In this document: positions 36,527 to 46,268 of the stretch, one piece after another
How positions within the stretch are numbered: position 1 is the first letter of the stretch
How the letters are laid out: each line of letters starts with the position of its first letter
Made by a program: the position numbers and the translations under genes
The notes under the pieces: model-generated
Told to the model about the DNA's origin: nothing
Databases searched by the model: none
Seen by the model: only the letters and a program-made list of their open reading frames with translations
Source of the DNA: Ectobacillus sp. JY-23
GTDB taxonomy: Bacteria > Bacillota > Bacilli > Bacillales > Bacillaceae_G
Reading direction: 5' to 3'
Assembly (NCBI RefSeq): GCF_023022965.1
Contig: NZ_CP095462.1
Location: forward strand, 2,391,001-2,455,000
DNA: 64,000 nucleotides

Positions 36527-37876
36527 TTAAGCACCTGGTTCATCGAATCTACGTTCCAGGTTAACAAATTTATTAAATTCTTTAACGAAAGCAAGTTCTA
36601 CTGTACCAACAGGGCCATTACGTTGCTTCGCAATAATAATTTCAATAATATCCTTTTTTTCAGTCTCTTTATCATAGTAATCATCACGATATAAGAAAGC
36701 AACAATATCAGCATCCTGCTCAATACTTCCAGATTCACGAATATCTGACATCATCGGCCGCTTATCCTGGCGCGATTCAACACCACGAGAGAGCTGAGAA
36801 AGTGCGATAACAGGAACTTGCAGCTCACGCGCAAGCGCCTTAAGGGACCTGGAGATTTCAGAGACTTCTTGTTGACGGTTTTCTCCACCTTTTCCGTTAC
36901 CTTGAATGAGCTGTAGATAATCTATAAGGATCATACCTAAACCGCTCTCTTGTTTTAATCGGCGGCATTTTGCTCGGATTTCACCTACACGAATACCAGG
37001 TGTATCATCAATATAAATACCGGCATTTGAAAGGCTTCCCATTGCCATCGTAAGCTTACCCCAGTCTTCCGGTGTTAAATCTCCCGTACGCAAACGCTGC
37101 GCGTTAATATTTCCTTCTGCACAAAGCATACGCATAACAAGCTGATCTGCACCCATCTCCAAACTAAAGATTGCTACATTTTCATCAGTTTTGGTTGCTA
37201 CATTTTGGGCAATATTCAAAGAGAAGGCCGTTTTACCTACAGATGGACGTGCTGCAACGATAATGAGATCGTTTCGCTGGAAACCGGCAGTCATTTTATC
37301 AAGCTCTGTAAATCCTGTCGGAATCCCAGTAATATCGCCTTTGCGATGATGTAATGTTTCAATCTTGTCATACGTTACAACTAGCACGTCTTTAATATTT
37401 TGAAAGGCTTTTGTATTTTTTTGCTGGGCTACCTCTAGAATTTTCTTTTCAGCATCACTTAGTAGTCCTTCAACATCATCTTCACGTTCATATCCTTCTG
37501 AAGCGATTGTAGTGGCTGTACGTATTAAGCGACGCAAAACGGATTTCTCCTCAATAATGCGGGCATAAAACTCTACATTTGCAGCTGTGGGAACAGAGTT
37601 GGCCAATTCTGCTAAATATGAAACCCCACCAACTTCATCAAGCAAGTTTTGATCGGCAAGTTCTGCAGTGACCGTTACTAAATCAACCGGTTCTCCCTTA
37701 TCTGAGAGTGTTAAAATCGCCTGATATATCTTTTGATGAGAAGTACGATAGAAATCATCCGGCATTAGTATCTCTGAGGTCACCGTGAGCGCTTCCTGCT
37801 CAAGAAGAATAGACCCCAATACAGCTTGCTCGGCTTCTATATTTTGCGGAGGGGTGCGGTCATTGATTTCACTCAC
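36527..37876 (-). CDS. dnaC: Replicative DNA helicase (DnaB-type; dnaC of Bacillus)
   Basis: Hexameric 5'-3' helicase at the replication fork. The N-terminal primase-interaction domain (1-150) is followed by a RecA-like domain with Walker A RPSVGKTAFSLN near residue 210, Walker B MILIDYLQLI near 310 and PVIALSQLSRGVE. The length of 449 aa is standard. The start is GTG, 8 nt after GAGGAGG. It is co-oriented with rplI. Confidence 0.96.
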   Translation of the reverse strand: MSEINDRTPPQNIEAEQAVLGSILLEQEALTVTSEILMPDDFYRTSHQKIYQAILTLSDKGEPVDLVTVTAELADQNLLDEVGGVSYLAELANSVPTAANVEFYARIIEEKSVLRRLIRTATTIASEGYEREDDVEGLLSDAEKKILEVAQQKNTKAFQNIKDVLVVTYDKIETLHHRKGDITGIPTGFTELDKMTAGFQRNDLIIVAARPSVGKTAFSLNIAQNVATKTDENVAIFSLEMGADQLVMRMLCAEGNINAQRLRTGDLTPEDWGKLTMAMGSLSNAGIYIDDTPGIRVGEIRAKCRRLKQESGLGMILIDYLQLIQGNGKGGENRQQEVSEISRSLKALARELQVPVIALSQLSRGVESRQDKRPMMSDIRESGSIEQDADIVAFLYRDDYYDKETEKKDIIEIIIAKQRNGPVGTVELAFVKEFNKFVNLERRFDEPGA

Positions 37877-37967
37877 TTTAAAAACCTCCTCATACGTAAG
37901 GACAGTAATCTTTCAGCTGCTGTGCTGCGAAAAATCACTGCCCCCATGTCTACTTTTCTGCATTCTT

Positions 37968-38414
37968 TTATTGTTCTGTTACATGTACCTTCAATGTTGC
38001 TGTTACTTGTGGATGCAACTTAACAGGAACGTTCGTGTGACCTAACGCACGAATTGCATCATGCATTTCAAATTTACGCTTATCAATTTTAATACCGTGC
38101 GCTTTTTGCAATTCATCTGCAATTTGTTTGCTGGTAATGGAACCAAATAGGCGACCACCTTCACCGGATTTTGCTTTTAACTGTACAGTTAACTGCTCAA
38201 TTTTGCCTTTTAGCTCTTTGCTTTTTTCTAGTTCTAGCTCCGCATCCTTTTGTTCCTTACGTTTTTGCGCATCTAGTGTTTTAACATTTGCATTTGTTGC
38301 TTCCTGTGCTAAGCCTTGCTTTAATAAAAAGTTATGTGCGTAGCCGTCAGCAACATTTTTAATTTCTCCCTTTTTACCTTTTCCTTTTACATCTTTTAGA
38401 AAAATAACTCTCAT
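37968..38414 (-). CDS. rplI: 50S ribosomal protein L9
   Basis: bL9 binds 23S rRNA domain V near the L1 stalk. The N-terminal domain [20 protein letters not shown] with [13 protein letters not shown] is followed by a long Lys/Glu helix and a C-terminal globular domain. The length of 148 aa is typical. Its ATG overlaps the gdpP stop (ATGA), as in other bacilli. Confidence 0.96.
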   Translation of the reverse strand: MRVIFLKDVKGKGKKGEIKNVADGYAHNFLLKQGLAQEATNANVKTLDAQKRKEQKDAELELEKSKELKGKIEQLTVQLKAKSGEGGRLFGSITSKQIADELQKAHGIKIDKRKFEMHDAIRALGHTNVPVKLHPQVTATLKVHVTEQ

Positions 38415-40384
38415 GATTTATTTCCCCCTTCTAAATATTCATCAATGGCTTCTTGAAGCCTTTGCTCTGCATCGTCAGGATTGCTGTTTGGTAGTTGAGT
38501 CGCCGCATTTGTCAAATGACCACCGCCGCCCAGGCTCTCCATAATCAACTGCACATTTACATCTCCTAAGGATCTTCCGCTAATTCCAATTGTGCTGTCT
38601 TTTTTCTTAGCTATTACAAAAGAAGCAGTCACTCCTGTCATAGTGAGCAATGTATCAGCAGCTTGCGCAATTAACACTTGGTCGCAATATTGATTCTCTT
38701 CTGCTTTTGCTAAAGCAATTCCATTTTTATAAATATACGCATCTTGAATCATTTTTGCAATCTTTAAGTAATGCTCCATATCTTCCTTCAAGAGCTTTTG
38801 CACCAATATCGTATCTGCACCATGTGAACGTAAATAAGAAGCTGCATCGAATGTTCTTGCTCCAGTTCTAAATGTAAAGCTCTTTGTATCAACAATGATA
38901 CCCGCCAATAAAGCAGTAGCTTCTAACATATTGAGTTTTAACCGTTTAGGCTGGTATTCCAGTAGTTCTGTAACTAACTCTGCAGTAGAAGAAGCATATG
39001 GTTCCATATATACGAGCAACGGCTCTTCAATAAATTCTTCGCCGCGACGATGGTGGTCAATGACAACCACGTTCTCAATTTTATCAAGAAGTCGTTCTTC
39101 AATAACCATAGAAGGCTTATGCGTATCTACCACTACTAACAAAGAGTCATTCGATGCTAACTCTAGAGCTTGTTCTATACTAATGAAACGTGACCACAAT
39201 TCATCATTATGTTTAATTTCTTCTACCAGACGTTTTACACCTGTATCCAAATCATTTTCATCAATAACAATATAACCATCCCGTTCATTTAATTGCGCTA
39301 CTTTTAGTATACCAATTGCAGCACCAATTGCATCCATATCTGGTGCTTTATGCCCCATAATAATAACATGACTGCTTTCTAATACTAAGTCTTTTAATGC
39401 ATGCGAGATAACGCGTGCTCTTACTCGTGTTCGTTTCTCTACAGGATTTGTTTTTCCGCCATAAAATTTCACCTTGCCTGTTGCTTGTTTAATGGCAACC
39501 TGATCCCCGCCTCGTCCAAGAGCTAAATCTAAACCAGACTGAGCAAGTGTACCTAACTCAGGTAATAAGAGCACACCTGAGCCTACGCCAATACTTAATG
39601 TTAATGGGATATTGCGTTTAGACATGCTTTCTCTTACCTGATCAAGAATATCAAACTTTCCTTTTTCTAACTGTGTTAAAATACTCTCATTTAAAACAGC
39701 AAAAAAGCGATCAGAGGACACACGTTTAAGATAAATACCATACTTGAGAGCCCAATCATTTAAAACAGATGTAACCTGACTTGTGATATTTGTACGAAGT
39801 TGATCATCTAGTCCTTGTGTAATTTCATCATAATTATCTAAATAAATGATAGCCAATACCGTTCTTTGATCCTCATACATCTTTTCAATTTGTGTTTGTT
39901 CCGTTACATCAAAGAAATATACTAACTTTTCCTCTCTACGAGCAAAGATACGAAACTTACGCTTATTAAGTGTAATAATATCCTCATCTGTTTCTTGACG
40001 TACAAAGGAGAGTAAAGTATCGGCTAGGTCATGTAAATGCCAGCCTGCTAAAGAGTATTGTCCGAAGCAAGAAGACAAATAAGGATTAGCCCAGTCTACT
40101 CCGTAATTTTTATTGTAAAGTAAAATACCGATAGGCATTTGATTCAAAGCCTCATCATTTACCTTCTTTACTCTTGTCAGCATATCTGATGTGTATTGTT
40201 CTAAACTTTTACGGAATAATAATTCAAATTTAATAAGAAAAAATATAACAAGACAAAAGATTGCAAACGCAGAAACCCCCAGGATCCAGTCATAGTACGT
40301 AAGAACCGTAATAATAACAAGAGTCAAAAAAGCAAGGGAGTAGATAGGATAAAGAAACTTTTGTTTCTTATAAAACTCTGGCAT
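38411..40384 (-). CDS. gdpP: Cyclic-di-AMP phosphodiesterase GdpP (YybT)
   Basis: Membrane enzyme that hydrolyses c-di-AMP. Two N-terminal helices (about 10-55), a heme-binding PAS-like domain (about 80-145), a degenerate GGDEF domain (about 170-300) lacking the cyclase signature, then DHH and DHHA1 domains with [28 protein letters not shown] and the terminal [12 protein letters not shown]. The frame opens at a GTG, but GGGAG 8 nt before ATG 40384 supports that start (657 aa). Confidence 0.95.
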   Translation of the reverse strand: MPEFYKKQKFLYPIYSLAFLTLVIITVLTYYDWILGVSAFAIFCLVIFFLIKFELLFRKSLEQYTSDMLTRVKKVNDEALNQMPIGILLYNKNYGVDWANPYLSSCFGQYSLAGWHLHDLADTLLSFVRQETDEDIITLNKRKFRIFARREEKLVYFFDVTEQTQIEKMYEDQRTVLAIIYLDNYDEITQGLDDQLRTNITSQVTSVLNDWALKYGIYLKRVSSDRFFAVLNESILTQLEKGKFDILDQVRESMSKRNIPLTLSIGVGSGVLLLPELGTLAQSGLDLALGRGGDQVAIKQATGKVKFYGGKTNPVEKRTRVRARVISHALKDLVLESSHVIIMGHKAPDMDAIGAAIGILKVAQLNERDGYIVIDENDLDTGVKRLVEEIKHNDELWSRFISIEQALELASNDSLLVVVDTHKPSMVIEERLLDKIENVVVIDHHRRGEEFIEEPLLVYMEPYASSTAELVTELLEYQPKRLKLNMLEATALLAGIIVDTKSFTFRTGARTFDAASYLRSHGADTILVQKLLKEDMEHYLKIAKMIQDAYIYKNGIALAKAEENQYCDQVLIAQAADTLLTMTGVTASFVIAKKKDSTIGISGRSLGDVNVQLIMESLGGGGHLTNAATQLPNSNPDDAEQRLQEAIDEYLEGGNKS

Positions 40385-40463
40385 ACGTTCAACTCCCACA
40401 TAAAAACTTAACCATATTGAAACCTATCTTAATACCGATATCATGAATATAGTGATTGATATT

Positions 40464-41399
40464 TTATGACTTTATATACTTTCGCAAAGAAAAACCTAAA
40501 TCAATTATACCTAAGAACGTAACAAGAGAAAATAAAATAGGTACAAACAGTACAAGAATACAGACGAAAATTAATACCCCTTTAGGATATCCTTTTGAGT
40601 GAAAAAGAAAAGCTAAGAAAGAAAAGCCCTGCAAAGCCATCAATAGAGGAAATATAATATTTATATTCAATACAGCCATATAAAGATACGAACCTGTTTC
40701 TATCTTTACAAAAGCTGCGATTAATATAAAAATGACGTAATAAATTACAATACTTTTCGGGAGACGAAGATCACGAAAAGGGGGCCAAGCAGGTACTTGA
40801 AAGCGCAATCTTTTCAAGATAGGACCAGCAAGCAAAATCGTAAACCAAGACATCATAAAACCGCCTAATATAACCATTGAGGGCATAAGATACCCTAATA
40901 AAGCGGGCATATCTTTTAACTGCTGTAATTGTTTTTCGTTTGCATTTGCGCCAGTTGCCGCAATAAATTGCTCTGTCATAGCAATTGACTCATTTAACAT
41001 CTTCTGCATTTGTATAATAAAATTATACTCAAAGAAAATCACACTTACAGCATACAGTATTACTAAATTTAAAACATAAATAATTGTTGCAGTCACAAGA
41101 ATTTCAGCCGGATTCTTTTTCTTTTTATATAAATGGCCAATTACAATTCCTGCCGTTCCAAAAGTAAGTACATTTGTAATACTTAGAGGGGTAGCTACTA
41201 ATATGGTAATAACAGAGGCTGCTAATAGTAGCATTAGTGCATATTTCCACTCATATTTTAAAGAAAATATAATAAACGGTAAAGGTAAAGCAAATAGTAA
41301 AATAATATTTAAGATCGGTATATACATTGTTGCCAAGAGCAAGATAATGAACACAGCCAGTAAAACGGCGCCTTCAGTAATCAGTCTTGTATTTTTCAT
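40464..41399 (-). CDS. yybS: YybS-like DUF2232 membrane protein
   Basis: A 311-aa polytopic protein with about eight hydrophobic segments, in the conserved slot between rpsR and gdpP. The family is DUF2232 (YybS), of unproven function. AGGATTCTTAG precedes the ATG. It probably shares a transcript with gdpP-rplI. Confidence 0.85.
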   Translation of the reverse strand: MKNTRLITEGAVLLAVFIILLLATMYIPILNIILLFALPLPFIIFSLKYEWKYALMLLLAASVITILVATPLSITNVLTFGTAGIVIGHLYKKKKNPAEILVTATIIYVLNLVILYAVSVIFFEYNFIIQMQKMLNESIAMTEQFIAATGANANEKQLQQLKDMPALLGYLMPSMVILGGFMMSWFTILLAGPILKRLRFQVPAWPPFRDLRLPKSIVIYYVIFILIAAFVKIETGSYLYMAVLNINIIFPLLMALQGFSFLAFLFHSKGYPKGVLIFVCILVLFVPILFSLVTFLGIIDLGFSLRKYIKS

Positions 41400-41424
41400 C
41401 TAAGAATCCTCGCTTTATATAATA

Positions 41425-41458
41425 AAATACACAGTAGAGGAGACTCTACTGTGTATTT
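41425..41458. terminator. Terminator after rpsF-ssb-rpsR
   Basis: A perfect 15-bp stem (41425-41439 with 41444-41458), ending in A3/T3 and followed by TTATT on the minus strand, separates the ribosomal operon from yybS. Confidence 0.85.
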
Positions 41459-41466
41459 ACTAGTTA

Positions 41467-41706
41467 TTATTCCGCAACGTACGGTAAAAGTGCCATTTGA
41501 CGAGCACGTTTGATCGCAATTGTAAGTTTGCGTTGGTACTTAGCGCTTGTACCAGTTACACGACGAGGTAAGATCTTACCACGTTCAGAAACGAAACGCT
41601 TAAGAAGATCTACATCCTTATAGTCGATGTGTGTGATACCGTTAGCAGTGAAGAAGCAAACCTTACGACGTTTACCACGTCCACCTTTACGTCCACCCAT
41701 AGCCAT
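41467..41706 (-). CDS. rpsR: 30S ribosomal protein S18
   Basis: bS18 pairs with S6 on the 30S platform. A Gly/Arg/Lys-rich N-terminus ([17 protein letters not shown]) is followed by [20 protein letters not shown]. The frame starts at a TTG, but GGAGGG placed 8 nt before ATG 41706 sets the start (79 aa). Confidence 0.96.
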   Translation of the reverse strand: MAMGGRKGGRGKRRKVCFFTANGITHIDYKDVDLLKRFVSERGKILPRRVTGTSAKYQRKLTIAIKRARQMALLPYVAE

Positions 41707-41743
41707 GTGCAATTCCCTCCATTCTTTGTTTGACTAGATTATA

Positions 41744-42247
41744 TTAAAACGGTAAGTCATCGTCCGAAATATCAATCGGTTGACCTGCATTTGCAAATGG
41801 ATCATCGTTCCGAGGCGCACTAGGGCGACTATTCCCAGAAGATCCGAATGGGTTAGAGCCTTGATCATTGTAACCAAAGCCCGATGGCTGCGGTGCAAAT
41901 GAGCCACGCTGCTCGTTGTTTCCACTTGACCTTGTCTCCAAAAATTGAACGCTATCCGCAACAACTTCTGTCACATACACACGTTTACCATCTTGTCCCT
42001 CGTAATTACGAGTGCTAAGACGACCGTCCACACCGGCAAGACTTCCCTTTTTCAGGTAGTTCGCCACATTTTCAGCAGGCTTTCTCCATACAACACAGTT
42101 AATAAAATCAGCTTCGCGTTCGCCTTGCTGATTTGAGAACGTGCGATTTACTGCCAACGTGAAAGTAGCTACCGCGATGCCATTTGGCGTATAACGCAAT
42201 TCCGGATCTTTAGTTAAGCGACCTACGAGTAAAACGCGATTCATCAT
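41744..42247 (-). CDS. ssb: Single-stranded DNA-binding protein
   Basis: Essential SSB. An OB fold (residues 1-108) starts with [20 protein letters not shown], then comes a Gly/Asn/Pro-rich linker, and the acidic tip DISDDDLPF recruits replication and repair proteins. Two adjacent ATGs (42247, 42244) follow AGGGGAGAG. It is the middle gene of rpsF-ssb-rpsR, 24 nt after rpsF. Confidence 0.96.
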   Translation of the reverse strand: MMNRVLLVGRLTKDPELRYTPNGIAVATFTLAVNRTFSNQQGEREADFINCVVWRKPAENVANYLKKGSLAGVDGRLSTRNYEGQDGKRVYVTEVVADSVQFLETRSSGNNEQRGSFAPQPSGFGYNDQGSNPFGSSGNSRPSAPRNDDPFANAGQPIDISDDDLPF

Positions 42248-42271
42248 CCGAACCACTCTCCCCTATATATC

Positions 42272-42559
42272 TTATTCTTGACCTTTTACGACGATATGAC
42301 GGATGATATCTTCGTTGATCTTAGCCAAACGATCGAATTCTTGAATTGCAGCTGCATCAGAATTTACGTTTACAAGCATGTAGATACCATCACGGAAATC
42401 GTTAATTTCATAAGCTAAGCGGCGCTTACCCCACTCTTTAACGTTTTCTACTTCTGCACCATTGTCCTTCAACACGTTGTTGAAACGCTCAACTACAGCT
42501 TTTTGAGCTTCCTCTTCCATGTTTGGACGGATGATGTACATGATTTCGTACTTTTTCAT
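42272..42559 (-). CDS. rpsF: 30S ribosomal protein S6
   Basis: bS6 (95 aa), partner of S18: [18 protein letters not shown], then [18 protein letters not shown]. The frame extends to 42625, but AAAGGAGG 8 nt before ATG 42559 is decisive. First gene of the operon with ssb and rpsR. Confidence 0.96.
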   Translation of the reverse strand: MKKYEIMYIIRPNMEEEAQKAVVERFNNVLKDNGAEVENVKEWGKRRLAYEINDFRDGIYMLVNVNSDAAAIQEFDRLAKINEDIIRHIVVKGQE

Positions 42560-42680
42560 CACTGTCACCTCCTTTTGGACTAAACGGCCCGAAACGGGCA
42601 AGGAGCAATTTTTGTAATCACTCACGAGTTTAGATTATATCATAGTAAGTTAGGGGAAGCAACTCATACAAATAGAAAAA

Positions 42681-42711
42681 ACTTGGCAATATAATAATTA
42701 GATCGCCAAGT
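42681..42711 (-). terminator. Terminator downstream of ychF
   Basis: The ACTTGGC / GCCAAGT stem is followed by TTTTT on the minus strand, about 150 nt past the ychF stop. Confidence 0.65.
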
Positions 42712-42752
42712 CTTATTACAACTTTTACTTAAATAAAAACCCATACATCTAG

Positions 42753-42799
42753 TGATTCCATTGCAGGGGTTTGCTTTCTGCGGACAATCAAAGAGTCTG
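42753..42799. repeat. Degenerate fragment of the dispersed repeat
   Basis: Resembles the left internal part of the repeats at 36248 and 44105: GATTCCATTGCAGGGGTTTG aligns with GATTTCCGTTACGGGGGTTC, followed by CTTTC and GAGTCT. No terminal repeats remain. Confidence 0.5.
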
Positions 42800-42858
42800 A
42801 TTCCTAATTCCCACGGCTTAACAATATGAGGGGGCACTCATTCAAAGAGAACACCACA

Positions 42859-43959
42859 TTATACATTAAAACGGAAGTGCATAACATCGCCATCTTGTAC
42901 GATGTATTCTTTACCTTCCAAACGAACGCGTCCTGCTTCGCGAGCGCCATTCATAGATCCATATTGCACAAGATCCTCATATGAAACAGTTTCCGCGCGA
43001 ATAAAGCCGCGTTCAAAGTCTGTATGAATGACACCTGCACATTGTGGTGCTTTCATACCTTTACGGAATGTCCATGCACGAACCTCTTGTACACCAGCTG
43101 TAAAGTATGTTGCCAATCCAAGTAGGTGATAAGCTGCACGAATCAATTGATCAAGTCCTGACTCTTCAATACCTAGCTCTTCTAAAAAGGCTTTCTTTTC
43201 CTCTTCATCAAGCTCGGAAATCTCGGCTTCAATCTTTGCACAAACAACAATAACTTCAGCATTGTCCTTCGCAGCAAATTCACGCACCATTTGTACGTAT
43301 TCATTACCACTTGGATCAATTACATCGTCCTCACCAACGTTGGCTACATAAAGCATTGGTTTGATTGTCAGTAAGTGCATGCCTTTAACAACCTTCATCT
43401 CTTCTTCTGTAAACTCAACTGTACGGGCTGGTTGATCATTTTCAAAAGCTTCCTTCAACCTCACTAAAATACCATGCTCGTACGCAGCATCTTTATCGCG
43501 CTGTTTGGCAAGCTTTGCAACACGATCAATGCGTTTTTCAACCGACTCAAGATCAGCTAAAATCAACTCTAGGTTAATCGTTTCAATATCTGCAATTGGA
43601 TCTACCTTACCTGCTACATGAGTAATATTTTCATCCTCAAAACAACGTACAACCTGACAGATCGCATCTACTTGACGAATATGAGAAAGGAATTTATTAC
43701 CAAGACCTTCCCCTTTACTTGCTCCTTTTACGATACCTGCAATATCAGTGAATTCAAACACAGTCGGTACAGTTTTCTTTGGTTGTACCAATTCTGTTAA
43801 CTTATTTAAACGCGCATCCGGCACCTCAACAATTCCTACGTTTGGATCAATTGTACAAAATGGATAGTTTGCAGATTCTGCACCTGCTTGCGTAATCGCA
43901 TTAAAAAGAGTAGATTTACCTACGTTCGGTAATCCTACAATACCAGCTGTTAAACCCAT
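42859..43959 (-). CDS. ychF: Redox-regulated ATPase YchF (OLA1 family)
   Basis: Obg-related P-loop NTPase that binds ribosomes and prefers ATP. G1 GLPNVGKST is at the N-terminus and G3 DIAGIVKGASKGEGLG near residue 70. A noncanonical G4 (YVANVGEDD) replaces NKxD, and the C-terminal TGS domain ends QDGDVMHFRFNV. The frame starts at a TTG, but ATG 43959 lies 9 nt after TAGGAG and gives the usual 366 aa. Confidence 0.96.
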   Translation of the reverse strand: MGLTAGIVGLPNVGKSTLFNAITQAGAESANYPFCTIDPNVGIVEVPDARLNKLTELVQPKKTVPTVFEFTDIAGIVKGASKGEGLGNKFLSHIRQVDAICQVVRCFEDENITHVAGKVDPIADIETINLELILADLESVEKRIDRVAKLAKQRDKDAAYEHGILVRLKEAFENDQPARTVEFTEEEMKVVKGMHLLTIKPMLYVANVGEDDVIDPSGNEYVQMVREFAAKDNAEVIVVCAKIEAEISELDEEEKKAFLEELGIEESGLDQLIRAAYHLLGLATYFTAGVQEVRAWTFRKGMKAPQCAGVIHTDFERGFIRAETVSYEDLVQYGSMNGAREAGRVRLEGKEYIVQDGDVMHFRFNV

Positions 43960-44104
43960 TGTTTTCAACTCCTATAAACAGTCGTAGCACCAGCGTTCAG
44001 CACCACCAACCACATATTTTTTACCTTCCATCATTATAGTGAGTAACACAGCAATTGACAAGTGAAGAAGAAACGGGGAGCGAACCTCTGTAGCTTAATA
44101 TTAA

Positions 44105-44242
44105 GGCTGTTTTAAAGTTTGTTGTTACTTTCCGTTACAGGGGTTCGCTTTTCTATGACAGTCAGGCTCATCAGCACGATTCGTCTGCGGGGTCTCCTTT
44201 TGACTCGCTTTTCCCACAGCAGGATCAGGCTTTAACACAACC
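44105..44242. repeat. MITE-like dispersed repeat, copy 2
   Basis: A 138-bp relative of the 36248 element with the imperfect terminal inverted repeats GGCTGTTTTAAAG and CTTTAACACAACC (11 of 13). It is shorter because the right internal part is deleted. Located between ychF and the DUF951 gene; the rest of 43960-44281 holds nothing else I can identify. Confidence 0.75.
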
Positions 44243-44281
44243 AATATAAAAAGTGGAAGCGTTTCTTTCAGCCACAAAAAA

Positions 44282-44303
44282 TAGACTGCATCTCTGCAGT
44301 CTA
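44282..44303 (-). terminator. Terminator of the DUF951-mscS transcript
   Basis: The 9-bp TAGACTGCA / TGCAGTCTA stem, with TTTTTTG on the minus strand, overlaps the DUF951 stop codon. Confidence 0.85.
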
Positions 44304-44498
44304 CTCCTCATGTTTAACTAAAATCTTTTTTATTTTACGCTGAAATTCTCGGCGGGGAATTAAAACAGAATGCGAGCACCCTTCACACTTAATACGTACA
44401 TCCATTCCCATTCGAATAATCTTCCAGCGGTTGGCGCCGCATGGATGAGGCTTTTTCATTTCCACCACATCATGCAAACCAAATTCCTTCTGTTCCAT
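44301..44498 (-). CDS. DUF951 family protein (YyzM-like)
   Basis: A 65-aa protein of unknown function, conserved beside ychF in Firmicutes. It has a Cys-rich fold: MKKPHPCGANRWKIIRMG, then KCEGCSHSVLIPR, which could bind metal. The frame opens at a GTG, but AAGAGG 8 nt before ATG 44498 sets the start. It follows the mscS-like gene by 18 nt, so the two are cotranscribed. Confidence 0.85.
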   Translation of the reverse strand: MEQKEFGLHDVVEMKKPHPCGANRWKIIRMGMDVRIKCEGCSHSVLIPRREFQRKIKKILVKHEE

Positions 44499-44516
44499 GC
44501 CAAACACCTCTTATAT

Positions 44517-45398
44517 TTAATTTACTTGCTTACTGCCCATTTCCTCGCGGTTGTACAATACCATACGTGGATATGGAATTTCAATACCATGTTCATCTAG
44601 CCTTAGTTTAATTTCTTTTCGTAAAGCTCGTGAGATAGCAAAGTGTTGCATTGGTTCAACCTCTGATACAACACGAAGTATAATCTCGGACGCACCTAGG
44701 CTTTGAACACCTAGCAGCTCTGGACGTTTTACCATCTTTTCATATTTCATTGGTAATTCATCTAATAAATCCTCAATTACTTTTTCGGCGCGATCAATAT
44801 CACTTTCATAGGAGATGCTTACGTCAACAAAGGCTACGCTGTTGCTCAATGAAAAATTCGTTACTTCTTTAATACTGCCATTTGGCAAGATATGAAGTTC
44901 TCCAGTCCAACTTTTAATTTTCGTTGTACGAAGTCCAATTTCTTGTATCACACCTTCAAACTTACCTAATCTTACATAGTCACCTACTGAAAATTGATCT
45001 TCTAATAAAATAAAAAATCCTGTAATTACATCGCGAACTAGGTTCTGTGCACCAAAACCAACTGCTAGACCAATAACCCCAGCACCTGCCAGTAAACCTT
45101 TTGTTTCAATACCTAATACACCTAAAATCATAATGACTGCTACAAAGAATACTACGTATGTAATGACATTTTGAAGCAGCTTAGCGACTGTATTTGTTCT
45201 TCTCTCTGAAATCTGAAGAGGCGATTTACTGTTAATACGAAACGCATTTTGAATAATTGCTTTGCCTACCCGAATTACAATACTTGCAATGGCGATAATG
45301 AATATAATTTTTAAAATGCCTAACGAAGCACTAATCCAAACATCTGGATTGGTGATATACGCTACAAAGCTGTCATATTTATCTTGAAACCAACTCAT
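44517..45398 (-). CDS. Small-conductance mechanosensitive channel (MscS family)
   Basis: Protects against hypo-osmotic shock. Three membrane helices are followed by the pore-lining, Gly/Ala-rich GVIGLAVGFGAQNLVRDVI near residue 118, a beta domain (DQFSVGDYVRLGKFEGVIQEIG) and a mixed C-terminal domain. The length of 293 aa is typical, and this location beside ychF/DUF951 is conserved in Bacillus. Confidence 0.92.
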   Translation of the reverse strand: MSWFQDKYDSFVAYITNPDVWISASLGILKIIFIIAIASIVIRVGKAIIQNAFRINSKSPLQISERRTNTVAKLLQNVITYVVFFVAVIMILGVLGIETKGLLAGAGVIGLAVGFGAQNLVRDVITGFFILLEDQFSVGDYVRLGKFEGVIQEIGLRTTKIKSWTGELHILPNGSIKEVTNFSLSNSVAFVDVSISYESDIDRAEKVIEDLLDELPMKYEKMVKRPELLGVQSLGASEIILRVVSEVEPMQHFAISRALRKEIKLRLDEHGIEIPYPRMVLYNREEMGSKQVN

Positions 45399-45648
45399 TT
45401 TATTACCTCTCTTTACTACACGAATACGATTGATATTTTTATATGTGGGGGCAAGGAAGGTCTACAAATTATATCCTTACCTTACGTAAGCGCTAAACAC
45501 TGTCCAGTTCAGCACTATTATTATTGTAACAGAAATTTGTATATCATCCTTAAAATTATGTTTACATTTTCTTTATTTTTTATGTCTTATATCCAGGTAT
45601 AAAAAGGAAGGTTTGTATATATACTGATACTATTATGCCAAAGGATGG

Positions 45649-46239
45649 ATGAACTTGAATATAGGATCGTTTCGTTTAAAATATCCTTTCATAGAAAAAG
45701 AGCCCGCTCCTGTTTTCTATGATGAGGAAGCTGCTAGCCTTCGTTTAGGACACACGATTTCCTCCTACATCCCAGAGCATTCTCAACCTATCGTTTTTGT
45801 TTGTATCGGTACAGATCGTTCAACAGGAGACTCATTAGGTCCTTTAGTAGGTTCTAAACTCCTAGAAAAAAATATTCGTAACTTTCATGTGTACGGTACA
45901 TTGGACGAGCCTGTTCATGCTTTAAATTTAGAAGAAACATTGGTCACTATTCAAAAGGAACATGTAACACCATTTATTGTAGCTGTTGATGCATGTCTTG
46001 GTAAATCCCAGAATGTGGGTGCTATTTCTATAGGGAAGGGACCAAGTAAACCAGGAGCCGCGATGAATAAACAACTGCCTGCAGTAGGTAATATCCACAT
46101 ACACGGTATTGTAAATATTCACGGATTTATGGAATTTTTTGTCTTACAAAACACAAGATTGAGCTTAGTAATGAAAATGGCAGATACTATTGCTAAAGGT
46201 ATCCAAAGAGCCGATTATGCTTTATCATATCATAAATAA
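45649..46239 (+). CDS. yyaC: YyaC, spore-protease-related protein
   Basis: A 196-aa protein of the YyaC family, related to the GPR spore protease fold and associated with sporulation. Motifs: VFVCIGTDRSTGDSLGPLVG near residue 50, GTLDEPVHALNL near 85 and VDACLG near 110. ATG 45649 is only 4 nt from AAAGG; TTG 45655 is an alternative with better spacing. It is divergent from mscS and convergent with spo0J. Confidence 0.88.
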   Translation: MNLNIGSFRLKYPFIEKEPAPVFYDEEAASLRLGHTISSYIPEHSQPIVFVCIGTDRSTGDSLGPLVGSKLLEKNIRNFHVYGTLDEPVHALNLEETLVTIQKEHVTPFIVAVDACLGKSQNVGAISIGKGPSKPGAAMNKQLPAVGNIHIHGIVNIHGFMEFFVLQNTRLSLVMKMADTIAKGIQRADYALSYHK

Positions 46240-46268
46240 ACAAACCATCTAAGATAGATGGTTTGTTT
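46238..46268. terminator. Bidirectional terminator between yyaC and spo0J
   Basis: A 13-bp perfect stem (46238-46250 with 46256-46268) has AAAC/GTTT ends and lies between convergent genes. Confidence 0.85.
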
